NCBI GenBank assembly: GCA_009602735.1
Contig: WELA01005894.1
Coordinates: forward strand, 124,001-188,000
Source of the DNA: Mesotaenium endlicherianum
Taxonomy: Eukaryota > Streptophyta > Zygnematophyceae > Zygnematales > Mesotaeniaceae
DNA: 64,000 nucleotides
Direction: 5' to 3'
In this document: in pieces, positions 1 to 8,129 of the stretch
Layout: each line of letters starts with the position of its first letter
How positions within the stretch are numbered: the first letter of the stretch is position 1
Notes under the pieces: generated by a model
Seen by the model: only the letters and a program-made list of their open reading frames with translations
Databases searched by the model: none
What the model was told of the DNA's origin: nothing
Program-made: the position numbers and the translations under genes

Positions 1-29
1 AAAATAAACATTTTATAAAAAATGGCGCC

Positions 30-65
30 ATTGCCAAATTGTCGAATTACCAAATTATTCAATTG
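30..65 (+). repeat. Octamer tandem tract (ATTGYCRA units)
   Basis: About four degenerate copies of an 8-bp unit of the form ATTGCCAA / ATTGTCGA / ATTACCAA run into the stop codon of era. The same unit occurs in tracts near secE and the tuf tRNAs (44224, 44316, 45954, 46046). Function unknown. Confidence 0.6.
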
Positions 66-931
66 TACCCGTATTCTTTCAACTGCATTTCATTATCCCT
101 CCACTTGGGCCTCACTTTCACAAAAAGTTCAAGAAAGACCTTCTGACCAATGAACCCTTCGATATCTGCTCTTGCCTTCATACCGATCTGTTTGATCATT
201 TTACCCTTATCGCCAATGATGATGGCTTTTTGGGTCTCCCGCTGCACAATGATATCGGCCTGGATCTTCACGAGGGATTCCTTCTCTTTGAACTCATTGA
301 TCATAACAGCGGTATGATAAGGTATCTCATCGCCAAACAATTCGTAGATCTTCTCCCTGATCATTTCAGCCACGAAAAACTTGGTCGGCATATCGCTCAG
401 GTCCTCTTCACTGTAAAAGGGCATGCCTTCAGGTAAAAAGGTCAAAATGACATCCAACAGTTTATCCAGGTGTTCATGCCGGAGGGCTGATATTTTTACC
501 AGCTTCCGGCAATAGGGTTGCTTGGAAAAATAAGTTTCCGCTTCGGTTATCTTGTTGCCGTTTACACCATCTGTTTTGTTCAGTACTACAACAGCAGGTA
601 CCGTCAGCTTCAATGCACTGAAAATAGCATGGCATGATTCCCAATCGTCTTTGACGTCTACAATCAGCAACGCCAGGTCGGCGTCTTCCAGGGCGCCTTT
701 CACGGCATCCATCATGCGTTCATGCAGTTTGTATTTCGGGTCGATGATACCCGGCGTGTCTGAAAAGACCACCTGGTATTCGCCCGGTTTATTCAGGAAA
801 GCCTTGATGCGATGGCGGGTGGTTTGCACCTTGGACGATACAATGGCCATTTTTTCGCCCACGAGCGCATTCAGCAAAGTGCTTTTGCCGGCATTGGGTT
901 TTCCGAATATATTTACAAATCCTGCTTTCAA
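59..931 (-). CDS. era: GTPase Era
   Basis: Ribosome-associated GTPase of 30S (16S rRNA 3' end) maturation. The G1 motif GKPNAGKST lies near the N-terminus, followed by the G3 motif DTPG, the G4 motif NKTD and a C-terminal KH domain (IIVQRETQKAIIIGDKG region). An upstream GTG at 955 keeps the frame open and would add eight residues. I place the start at the TTG at 931, because the protein then begins MKAGFVNIFG as family members do, and because a perfect -7 box (955-962) would put the transcript start near 949, downstream of the GTG. Upstream lies the initiator tRNA with its own terminator. The stop codon runs into an octamer repeat. Confidence 0.95.
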   Translation of the reverse strand: MKAGFVNIFGKPNAGKSTLLNALVGEKMAIVSSKVQTTRHRIKAFLNKPGEYQVVFSDTPGIIDPKYKLHERMMDAVKGALEDADLALLIVDVKDDWESCHAIFSALKLTVPAVVVLNKTDGVNGNKITEAETYFSKQPYCRKLVKISALRHEHLDKLLDVILTFLPEGMPFYSEEDLSDMPTKFFVAEMIREKIYELFGDEIPYHTAVMINEFKEKESLVKIQADIIVQRETQKAIIIGDKGKMIKQIGMKARADIEGFIGQKVFLELFVKVRPKWRDNEMQLKEYGYN

Positions 932-954
932 TGTTCCTGTTTTTTGAACCCGCA

Positions 955-962
955 CAAAGTTA
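955..962 (-). promoter_or_regulatory. -7 promoter box of era
   Basis: TAACTTTG on the minus strand matches the Bacteroidota consensus TAnnTTTG exactly. It lies 23 nt before the proposed TTG start of era and after the tRNA terminator, so era has its own promoter. Confidence 0.65.
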
Positions 963-973
963 GGCCTAAAACT

Positions 974-993
974 AAAAAAGCCCCTGATGGGGC
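974..993 (-). terminator. Terminator of the initiator tRNA gene
   Basis: On the minus strand GCCCC/GGGGC stem with a four-base loop followed by six Ts, located between the tRNA and era. Confidence 0.75.
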
Positions 994-1005
994 CTTTCTG
1001 TTGCG

Positions 1006-1029
1006 TTGCGAGGGAAGGGATCGAACCTC

Positions 1030-1068
<39 letters not shown>

Positions 1069-1077
1069 TACCTCGCG
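1006..1077 (-). tRNA. Initiator tRNA-fMet (CAT)
   Basis: A full cloverleaf of 72 nt can be folded with anticodon CAT in loop CTCATAA. Two initiator hallmarks are visible: a C1 x A72 mismatch at the top of the acceptor stem, and three consecutive G-C pairs (GGG/CCC) next to the anticodon loop. The D-stem has A11-U24, also typical of initiators. CCA is not encoded. Confidence 0.93.
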
Positions 1078-1145
1078 ATGTAATTGGGTTGCAAAGGTAG
1101 GGGTATACGAATTAGCTTCCAAATAAATATTGAAAATCAGCCGGT

Positions 1146-1865
1146 TTAGTCTTCGGCTTTTCTTTTGAAGGTGGCGCCGCCGCTGATATTGCTGTCACGC
1201 ACCAGTCCCTGTCCCTTATAATAAATACCGCTTCCGCCACTGGCGCTGGCATCTATTTCTTTATTGACTGTGAGGTGGATCGCCGAAGCGCCGGAGGCAT
1301 TTACCTTGCAGTAATCGGTGCGAAGATCATAGCCTTTGATATCGCTGGCGCCGGAAGCTTCCACCTGGGTCTTATTCGCTTCGCCCGATATGGTAATCCT
1401 GGAAGCTCCGGTGGCTACCAATCGCAATAACGCTGTTTGCACTTTACCGGAAAAATCACTGGCACCGGATAATTCGATCTCGAGTTTTTCGAGTTTCACC
1501 GCATCTGTGAGCCGGATATTGCAGGCCCCGGAAGCTTCTATCCTTTTCAGGGTTTTAAAAGTTACATAGGCTTTCATGCGTTTATTGCCCCAGCTCCAGC
1601 CGCTTTTTTGAGGTGTGATATGCAATACACCATTTTTCAGTTCCGTGCGGATACGTCCGGCATCTTCATCAGAGCCGGCGCTCACCGCCACCGCTTCTTC
1701 ATTGCCTTGGGAAAGATAGAGGCTGATGGCACCCGATACTTCAATACCGGTAAACCCACTGATGGGACGCACTTGTACATTGTCATCCCTGACAATATTT
1801 TTATCCTGCGCACCTGCCTGCAACAGGCACACTCCCATCAATACCACCAGCAGCCATTTTTTCAT
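1146..1865 (-). CDS. Secreted head-GIN domain (DUF2807-type) protein
   Basis: A 239-residue exported protein of unknown function. The start is set at the ATG at 1865 because the protein then opens with a signal peptide (MKKWLLVVLMGVCLLQAGAQ); the open frame extends 19 codons upstream without a better start. The body has a repeating pattern of short beta strands with 'SGAS', 'ATGAS', 'EASGAS' turns typical of the putative auto-transporter adhesin, head GIN family, which forms a beta helix. It is divergent from the TPP-riboswitch/TonB receptor unit. The family is frequent and poorly characterised in Bacteroidota; a role at the cell surface is inference. Confidence 0.85.
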   Translation of the reverse strand: MKKWLLVVLMGVCLLQAGAQDKNIVRDDNVQVRPISGFTGIEVSGAISLYLSQGNEEAVAVSAGSDEDAGRIRTELKNGVLHITPQKSGWSWGNKRMKAYVTFKTLKRIEASGACNIRLTDAVKLEKLEIELSGASDFSGKVQTALLRLVATGASRITISGEANKTQVEASGASDIKGYDLRTDYCKVNASGASAIHLTVNKEIDASASGGSGIYYKGQGLVRDSNISGGATFKRKAED

Positions 1866-1934
1866 ATCCCCTGTTTTTTCGTATAACGAAAGCTCCGTGT
1901 TAAAGTTACACTTGGCCTTCATTCCATCATTTTT

Positions 1935-1942
1935 TAATTTTG
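1935..1942 (+). promoter_or_regulatory. -7 promoter box of the riboswitch/TonB receptor unit
   Basis: TAATTTTG fits TAnnTTTG. A TTG at 1912-1914, about 20 nt upstream, can serve as the -33 element. The transcript would start a few bases before the riboswitch. Confidence 0.65.
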
Positions 1943-1950
1943 CACTTTAC

Positions 1951-2046
1951 ATTCCTCGGGGTGCTGAAGGAAAAAGTGCCAAGCACTATTCCTTTGGCTG
2001 AGATAATACCCGTTGAACCTGAACAGGGTAATGCCTGCGCAGGGAA
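1951..2046 (+). promoter_or_regulatory. TPP riboswitch (THI element)
   Basis: The hallmark thiamin-box segments are present in order: CTCGGGGTGCT (1955-1965), GGCTGAGATAATACCC (1996-2011), GTTGAACCTGAACAGGGTAA (2012-2031) and TGCCTGCGCAGGGAA (2032-2046). TTCCT (1952-1956) can pair with AGGGA (2041-2045) as P1. The variable P3 arm carries an extended hairpin (AAGGAA and GTGC pairing with GCAC and TTCCTT). It lies about 70 nt upstream of a TonB-dependent receptor gene, so thiamin pyrophosphate probably represses that receptor. Confidence 0.93.
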
Positions 2047-2115
2047 GGTGTACAGTTCCTGTTATCCTCTCCGCCCATTCCCCTGTTCCATTATTGTACT
2101 CATAAAGGAACTAAC

Positions 2116-4497
2116 ATGAAAAAATTACCGGGCGTTATCCTATTGGCCTTATTATCCGTTTCTGTCTTTTCGCAAAACAATAGAACTTTTATCCGTGGTA
2201 CTGTTACCGATCGCAGTACCGGTTCGCCCCTCGCAGGTGTGGTGGTATCATTGGGATCAAAGAACAGCCTGACCGATGAAGCTGGTCATTTTACTTTTGG
2301 CAAACAACACAAAGGCAGCTACCCCTGCACCATCAACAGCCTGGGCTACCAGTCTTACACAACCACCATCCCTGCCAACGACTCGGTTACCGATATCGCC
2401 ATACAATTGATCCCTTCGGTATTCTTCCTCGAACCCCTGGAAGTAAAATCTGTAAGAGCCGCCGAGCTGGCGCCTTTTGCCAAAACCAATCTTTCCAAAG
2501 AAGAGATCGCTAAGAGCAACCTGGGACAAGACATTCCCTTCCTCCTCAACCAAACACCATCAACCGTTGTGAATTCCGATGCCGGTAATGGTGTAGGCTA
2601 TACAGCCATTCATATCCGCGGCACCGATGCCACCAGGATCAACGTAACACTCAACGGCATTCCTTACAACGATGCAGAAAGCATGATCACTTATTTTGTA
2701 GACCTGCCCGACTTTGCTTCCTCCGTCAACAGTATACAGGTTCAACGTGGAGTGGGCACTTCTTCCAACGGCCCCAGTGCATTCGGCGCCACCATCAACC
2801 TTTCTACCAATGAATACCATGACCAGGCTTATGGTGAACTGAACAACAGCTTCGGTTCTTTCAATACCTGGAAAAATACCATCAAGGCCGGAACCGGTTT
2901 GATCAACGATCATTTCACCATCGACGCAAGGCTCAGCCGCGTTTCCAGCGACGGCTATATCGATCGCGCCAGCAGCGACCTCCAATCTTTTTACCTGAGC
3001 GCCGCTTATCTCAATAAAAAATCTTCACTCCGTTTCAACCTGTTCTCCGGTAAAGAAAAAACATACCAGGCATGGTATGGTGTTCCGCAGGATTCACTTG
3101 CGACGCACCGGACTTACAACCCTGCCGGTACCGAAAAACCGGGATATCCTTATAACAACCAAACGGACAACTATACCCAAACACATTACCAGTTGTTCTT
3201 TAACCACTCTTTCAACAACAACTGGCTGTTCAACACCGCGGTATTCCTTACCAGGGGATATGGTTATTATGAAGAGTACAAAGCCAATGCAGTATTTACC
3301 GATTACGGTCTGCCCAACCTCACTGTGGGTGGAACAACGGTTACCCAGTCCGACCTGGTGCGCCAGCGCTGGCTCGATAATTATTTTTACGGACAGATCG
3401 CTTCTCTGCAATACCGGAAAAACCAGGATGAAATTACGCTGGGTGGCGGATGGACCAAATACGATGGTTCGCATTTCGGTACCCTGCCATGGATACAGTT
3501 GAGCAATGCGCTCAAAGACTTCCGTTATTATAGTTATCCTGCGGTAAAAACAGATCAACATGCATACCTGAAATGGCAACATCGCATCAACGCACACTGG
3601 CTGAGCTTTGCCGACCTGCAATACCGCCATGTGGGCCACACCATGAAAGGGTTTGAAGGCAATGCAGGGTTGAATGTGAAAAGGGACTTCGATTTCATCA
3701 ATCCTAAAGCCGGTATCACTTATACCAACAACGGATGGCAGGGATATTTGAGTTATGCACTGGGACATAAAGAACCCAACAGGGATGATTTCCAGGCCAG
3801 TCCTGTTAACCAACCCAAAGCAGAAACCCTGCACGACTTTGAATTGGGAATGGAAAAAAGAACAGCTGCTTATTATTACGGCGTCAACTTCTATTACATG
3901 TATTACCGCAATCAGTTGGTGCTAACCGGACAGATCAACGATGTAGGTGCTTACACACGCATCAACACACCCAACAGTTACCGGATGGGAGTAGAACTGC
4001 AGGCAGGCGCCAGACCGGCACCCTGGTTGCATATCAGCGGCAACTTCAGCATCAGCCGCAACAAGATCAATGCATTTACTGAATACATCGATAATTACGA
4101 TACTGGCGGACAAAAATCGGTAGCACATCAAAATACCGACATCTCTTTTTCGCCCCATATGGTAGGCGGATTGACCCTTGACTTTTTACCGGTTCAACAT
4201 CTCGAATGCAGTCTGCTGAGTAAATATGTTGGCAAACAGTATATGGACAACAGCCAGGATGAGCAACGTAAATTGAATGCTTATTTTACAGAAGACCTCC
4301 GCATTGGTTATACCATTCGCAACAAAGGTTTGAAAGAATGGCGTTTAGTGGCGCAGGTGAATAACCTCTTCAATAGAAAGTATGAGCCCAACGGATATAC
4401 CTACAGTTATATCAGCAACAGTGCACTGACTACCAGCAATGGGTATTACCCGATGGCCGGAACCAATTACATGATCGGATTGAACCTGCAATTTTAA
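2116..4497 (+). CDS. TonB-dependent outer membrane receptor, probable thiamin uptake
   Basis: A 793-residue receptor with signal peptide (MKKLPGVILLALLSVSVFSQ), an N-terminal carboxypeptidase-regulatory-like domain (about residues 25-110), a plug domain (about 125-235, with the motif IHIRGTDATRINVTLNGIPY) and a beta barrel ending in an aromatic residue (GLNLQF). The signal peptide fixes the start at 2116. The upstream TPP riboswitch points to thiamin or a thiamin precursor as the substrate; riboswitch-controlled outer membrane receptors of this kind are known in Bacteroidota. No thi biosynthesis gene adjoins it, so it is a stand-alone uptake unit. Substrate assignment is inference from the riboswitch, not from the barrel sequence. 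Confidence 0.88.
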   Translation: MKKLPGVILLALLSVSVFSQNNRTFIRGTVTDRSTGSPLAGVVVSLGSKNSLTDEAGHFTFGKQHKGSYPCTINSLGYQSYTTTIPANDSVTDIAIQLIPSVFFLEPLEVKSVRAAELAPFAKTNLSKEEIAKSNLGQDIPFLLNQTPSTVVNSDAGNGVGYTAIHIRGTDATRINVTLNGIPYNDAESMITYFVDLPDFASSVNSIQVQRGVGTSSNGPSAFGATINLSTNEYHDQAYGELNNSFGSFNTWKNTIKAGTGLINDHFTIDARLSRVSSDGYIDRASSDLQSFYLSAAYLNKKSSLRFNLFSGKEKTYQAWYGVPQDSLATHRTYNPAGTEKPGYPYNNQTDNYTQTHYQLFFNHSFNNNWLFNTAVFLTRGYGYYEEYKANAVFTDYGLPNLTVGGTTVTQSDLVRQRWLDNYFYGQIASLQYRKNQDEITLGGGWTKYDGSHFGTLPWIQLSNALKDFRYYSYPAVKTDQHAYLKWQHRINAHWLSFADLQYRHVGHTMKGFEGNAGLNVKRDFDFINPKAGITYTNNGWQGYLSYALGHKEPNRDDFQASPVNQPKAETLHDFELGMEKRTAAYYYGVNFYYMYYRNQLVLTGQINDVGAYTRINTPNSYRMGVELQAGARPAPWLHISGNFSISRNKINAFTEYIDNYDTGGQKSVAHQNTDISFSPHMVGGLTLDFLPVQHLECSLLSKYVGKQYMDNSQDEQRKLNAYFTEDLRIGYTIRNKGLKEWRLVAQVNNLFNRKYEPNGYTYSYISNSALTTSNGYYPMAGTNYMIGLNLQF

Positions 4498-4516
4498 ATG
4501 ACAAATAGGTCGGCCA

Positions 4517-4825
4517 TTAGCGGCCGATCTTTTCCTGCCATGCCAGCATACCGCCGGTTACGTTTACAACATTCTTATAACCCATGGTTTCCAGGATGAG
4601 GCAGGCTTGTCCGCTCCTGTTACCACTGCGGCAATAGATGAATACTTCCTGGTCTTTGAGGTCGTCGATCTCTTCTACCTGCATGGTCTGTATTTTACCA
4701 AGAGGCAATAAGAGGCCACCGATATTGAATTCAGCATTTTCGTGGGGTTCACGTACATCCACCAGGTTAATGGTTTCACCGGCATCCAGTTTGGCTTTCA
4801 GGGCCTCTACGGTGATTGTTTGCAT
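4517..4825 (-). CDS. Rhodanese-like domain protein
   Basis: A single rhodanese domain of 102 residues without signal peptide, hence cytoplasmic. The active-site loop is YCRSGNRS with the catalytic cysteine at residue 65, and the N-terminal motif LVDVREPHE is the conserved rhodanese entry motif. Such stand-alone domains carry sulfur as a persulfide to an acceptor that cannot be told from sequence. It follows ompA on the same strand but a strong hairpin separates them. Confidence 0.93.
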   Translation of the reverse strand: MQTITVEALKAKLDAGETINLVDVREPHENAEFNIGGLLLPLGKIQTMQVEEIDDLKDQEVFIYCRSGNRSGQACLILETMGYKNVVNVTGGMLAWQEKIGR

Positions 4826-4835
4826 AGAAAGAAAA

Positions 4836-4894
4836 TTAAAAAGTCAGCGTTCAAAAGTCAAAAATATTACATTTTGTCCTTTGAACGCTGACTT
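4836..4894 (-). terminator. Terminator downstream of ompA
   Basis: Perfect 15-bp arms (4841-4855 and 4880-4894, core GTCAGCGTTCAAA) with a 24-nt loop, followed on the minus strand by five Ts. It separates ompA from the rhodanese gene. Confidence 0.75.
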
Positions 4895-4908
4895 ATATCA
4901 TTGATAGG

Positions 4909-6255
4909 TTAGTATTTCAGCTTCAGCTCTACCCTCCTGTTCTGGGTACGTCCGGCGGCAGTTTTGTTATCAGCTACCGGTCTGCCTGGGCCATATCCTG
5001 CGGCACTCAGCCTGGAAGCATCTAGACCCTTGCGCACAAGGTATTTGTAAACGGCTTTAGCACGTTTCTCGCTCAGCACCTGGTTGGCGGCTTCTTTACC
5101 TACATTATCGGTATGGCCTTCTATATCGAGTTTCAATGCTGCATCTTCTTTCATCACAGCCACTACCTCATTGAGCTCCTTGGTAGATTTGGTGGCTATC
5201 TTATCGCTGCCGGTGAGGAAGAGAATGTTTTTGGCATTTTTCTGCACTTTTTCTACCAGTTCTTTCTTCACTTCGGGGCAACCAAAATTGGCTTTGGTAC
5301 CCGGTACATCCGGACACCTGTCTTCTTCATCATTCACGCCATCGTGATCTCTGTCGGGTACGGGGCAACCCTGGTAACGGGCCACACCCGGAACGGTAGG
5401 ACATTTATCTTCTTCATCATTGATGCCATCACCGTCTGTATCGGGCACCGGGCATCCATCGTATTTGGCAACACCTTTAACGGTAGGACATTTATCGTTT
5501 TCATCATTGATGCCGTCGCCATCTGTATCGGGTACGGGGCATCCATCGTATTTGGCAATACCCGGAACAGTGGGACATTTGTCTTTGTTATCGGGAATAC
5601 CATCTCCGTCCGAATCTTTATCGGCCGGAGGCGGTGGAGGCGTTACCAGGGCAGTCTGCTTTCTTTCCACAATCGGGGAAGCAATGCCGATGGAATAACT
5701 CATATAGTTCACAGCCAGCGAGGTTACGGCTGCTTTATAGGTTCCCAATACATGAACGAAAGTACCCTCTCCCAGCTTGAATTGTAACCCAGCACCAATT
5801 GGTGCATACGCGGCAAAATAGCTGCCTCCATACATAGAAGCGCCTACACCCGCTCTGAGATAAGGAACTAAAAAGTACTTGTCAGTAAGCAGTTTCAGGT
5901 TCAGGTTGGCATCTGTTTCCAGCAAGAATTTGCTGTTAGTGGGTGTAGCGATTCCGCTTTTATAATAAAAAGGGTAAGTAACAAATGAGCCATTCAATGT
6001 ACCCATGAAATCCAGGTGTTCGGTAAGTCCTTCGAAATACTGGATAGATAAACCCGGATCCATGTCTTTGATCTTGGTCCAGTAACCATTCGACAAAACA
6101 CTGGAGAGCGATTTTGTTTCGAGCAATTTCGCAGTTTTCATGTCCTGCAAAAAGAAACTGATGCCCAGGCTGGGCCTTTTCTTGTAACTGGGTTCCTGCG
6201 CCATGGAAGCTATTGATAAACCAATTCCAATGGCGGCTAGAAGCATTTTCTTCAT
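4909..6255 (-). CDS. OmpA family protein with thrombospondin type 3 repeats
   Basis: A 448-residue cell-envelope protein: signal peptide (MKKMLLAAIGIGLSIASMAQ), an N-terminal barrel-like region to about residue 205, a proline linker, four calcium-binding type 3 repeats of the form DTDGDGINDE-DKCPTV (about 211-330), and a C-terminal OmpA domain with the peptidoglycan-binding motif EGHTDNVG and RRVELKL. It would anchor the outer membrane to peptidoglycan. The repeats are also near-identical at DNA level. A -7 box TACATTTG lies at 6278-6285. Confidence 0.93.
   Translation of the reverse strand: MKKMLLAAIGIGLSIASMAQEPSYKKRPSLGISFFLQDMKTAKLLETKSLSSVLSNGYWTKIKDMDPGLSIQYFEGLTEHLDFMGTLNGSFVTYPFYYKSGIATPTNSKFLLETDANLNLKLLTDKYFLVPYLRAGVGASMYGGSYFAAYAPIGAGLQFKLGEGTFVHVLGTYKAAVTSLAVNYMSYSIGIASPIVERKQTALVTPPPPPADKDSDGDGIPDNKDKCPTVPGIAKYDGCPVPDTDGDGINDENDKCPTVKGVAKYDGCPVPDTDGDGINDEEDKCPTVPGVARYQGCPVPDRDHDGVNDEEDRCPDVPGTKANFGCPEVKKELVEKVQKNAKNILFLTGSDKIATKSTKELNEVVAVMKEDAALKLDIEGHTDNVGKEAANQVLSEKRAKAVYKYLVRKGLDASRLSAAGYGPGRPVADNKTAAGRTQNRRVELKLKY
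5290..5625 (-). repeat. Tandem 87-bp coding repeats in ompA
   Basis: Four tandem copies, about 29 codons each, encode the calcium-binding type 3 repeats (DTDGDGI-DE-DKCPTV-GVAKYDGCPVP pattern). DNA conservation is high enough that copy number could vary by slippage or recombination. Confidence 0.75.
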
Positions 6256-6277
6256 AAACAGTAATTGTTAGTTAAAA

Positions 6278-6285
6278 CAAATGTA
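6278..6285 (-). promoter_or_regulatory. -7 promoter box of ompA
   Basis: TACATTTG on the minus strand is an exact TAnnTTTG match 22 nt before the ompA start codon. Confidence 0.55.
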
Positions 6286-6322
6286 CAGGCAGATTCCCGT
6301 TTTTGTATATAGCAGTTTTAAA

Positions 6323-6877
6323 TTATTCCACTGTGCCTTTGGACACTACTTCCACTTTAACTTTTGTCAGTCCGCTCTTCATAAAATCCAATTGCCTGGC
6401 CGCTACCCTGCTCAGGTCTACTACACGTCCTCTCTTTTTCATGCGGGGATGCATCCGGTCATTGATGCGAACGATCACTGTTTTATTATTCTTGAGGTTG
6501 GTAACCCTCACCCAGGTATTCAGTTTGAGGTGGTTACTCGCGGCTGTGTATTTGCTGTTGCGAAATATTTCACCAGTGGCGGTTTTGGTACCATCCAGGT
6601 TGGAGCTGTAAAAGCTGGCAATACCTGTAAAGCTGATGGCTTCCACACCCGAAAGCGAGTCAGTTGCAGGCTTGGTCAATGCCACCGAATCGGTGCCGGC
6701 TTTAAGCAGAGAGTCGGTTCTCACGGAGTCTGCCGGTAAAGGCAGCGTATCCGTCTGGGGTACCACTGTTGTATCCCGTTGTATGAGGCCGTTGACCTTT
6801 TGTACCGGGGTATCCATACGGAATCCCAGCCAAAAAAGACTGCACAGGGGAAAGAGCACGTAGATGATCTTTTTCAT
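6323..6877 (-). CDS. RlpA-like double-psi beta-barrel protein
   Basis: A 184-residue protein with an N-terminal hydrophobic signal (MKKIIYVLFPLCSLFWLGF), a Ser/Thr/Pro/Asp-rich linker to about residue 80, and an RlpA-type double-psi barrel (84-178) with GIASFYSS, TATGEIF, RVTNL, VRINDRM and RVVDLS motifs. RlpA proteins are septal-ring lytic transglycosylases or peptidoglycan binders. The usual His after TAA is Ser here (TAASNH), so catalytic activity is uncertain. There is no SPOR domain. It is a single gene on the minus strand between aroC and ompA. Confidence 0.85.
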   Translation of the reverse strand: MKKIIYVLFPLCSLFWLGFRMDTPVQKVNGLIQRDTTVVPQTDTLPLPADSVRTDSLLKAGTDSVALTKPATDSLSGVEAISFTGIASFYSSNLDGTKTATGEIFRNSKYTAASNHLKLNTWVRVTNLKNNKTVIVRINDRMHPRMKKRGRVVDLSRVAARQLDFMKSGLTKVKVEVVSKGTVE

Positions 6878-7087
6878 AAAATCGGTTTAATCGTATATCG
6901 CACACCGACCCTCCGATTCACATAATCAAATTAGGTAATTATCTGTTGCTTAGGAGGGCTTTCATTAGGATGTGTATAAATACAGTTGCCCTCCCTGGCC
7001 AAACACCGTGCCAAAAAGCAAGCCAATTCACCAACAGCACTGGTTATCAATATATTAGCGGATATTATTTTACAATTAACTGACCAT

Positions 7088-8095
7088 TCATAACATAAAT
7101 GAAGGTCCTATACGCCCGATCCGCTGCTCCAATAGCATCAGGTCAACCAGGGTAAATGCCGTTACGGCTTCCAGTACCACGGGTACCCGGAGGGCTATGC
7201 AGAGGTCGTGCCTGCCCTTGACAGAGAGGGACTCAATGGCATTGGTTTCCCAGTTCCAGGTCTGCTGTTCTTTAGGGGTAGAAGAAGTGGGTTTGATGGC
7301 GATGCGGAAGACCAACTCATTGCCGTTGGTAATACCCCCCACTATGCCACCAGCATGGTTGGTACGCGTTTTCCCGCTGGCATCTTCGATGGCATCATTG
7401 TGCTCGGTACCGAACATCCGGGCAGCGGCAAAGCCTGCTCCGAATTCAATGCCTTTTACGGCGGGGATGGCAAAAACAGCATGACTGATCAACGATTCTG
7501 CCGAATCGAAGAAATGCTCTCCCAGGCCCACCGGCAGTCCGTTCACCCGGCACTCAACAATACCGCCTATAGAGTCTTTGGCATCGATGGCTTTTTGCAG
7601 CCCTTTTTCCAGGTCTGCCTCGCCTCCAATTTCAAGTATGGTGGATACAACCTGTATATGTCCCAGCAATTTTTTCGCGATCACACCGGCAGCCACCATG
7701 CAAACCGTCAGCCTGCCGCTGAAATGTCCGCCTCCCCTGAAATCTTCAAAACCGCCATACTTGGCGTGAGCGGTAAAATCTGCATGTCCCGGCCGCGGCA
7801 CAGCACGTTGTTTTTCATAATCGCCGCTGCGGGTATTCTTGTTCTCAAATAAAATAGTGATGGGAGCGCCCGTTGTATGCCCATTGAAAATGCCGCTTTT
7901 AAAAATGGGCAGGTCGTCCTCCTTGCGGGGAGTAGTTCCTTTATGGTTGCCGCCTTTGCGGCGCTCGATATCGGTAAGAAAATCTTCCACAGACAGGGGC
8001 AGTCCGGCCGGGCAGCCATCTATCACAAGTCCCACACTTTCGCCGTGCGACTCACCAAAAATATGTATGCGGAAAAGGCGACCGAAAGAGTTCAT
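7088..8095 (-). CDS. aroC: Chorismate synthase
   Basis: Final shikimate-pathway step, 5-enolpyruvylshikimate-3-phosphate to chorismate, dependent on reduced FMN. 335 residues. N-terminal signature GRLFRIHIFGESHGESVG and internal HADFTAHAKYGGFEDFRGGGH and RTNHAGGIVGGITNG motifs are diagnostic. It is the last gene of the minus-strand aromatic cluster, 34 nt after aroA, and about 200 nt of non-coding DNA follow. Confidence 0.97.
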   Translation of the reverse strand: MNSFGRLFRIHIFGESHGESVGLVIDGCPAGLPLSVEDFLTDIERRKGGNHKGTTPRKEDDLPIFKSGIFNGHTTGAPITILFENKNTRSGDYEKQRAVPRPGHADFTAHAKYGGFEDFRGGGHFSGRLTVCMVAAGVIAKKLLGHIQVVSTILEIGGEADLEKGLQKAIDAKDSIGGIVECRVNGLPVGLGEHFFDSAESLISHAVFAIPAVKGIEFGAGFAAARMFGTEHNDAIEDASGKTRTNHAGGIVGGITNGNELVFRIAIKPTSSTPKEQQTWNWETNAIESLSVKGRHDLCIALRVPVVLEAVTAFTLVDLMLLEQRIGRIGPSFML

Positions 8096-8129
8096 AGTAC
8101 GCGTGTTTAATTAAAAAGGCTGCTTGGCT

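Noticed and set aside
3094-3834. Minus-strand frame inside the TonB receptor gene
   Set aside because: Shadow of the receptor; no start context or motifs.
5113-5787. Plus-strand frame across the ompA repeats
   Set aside because: Reverse reading of the calcium-binding repeat region; repeat periodicity comes from ompA.
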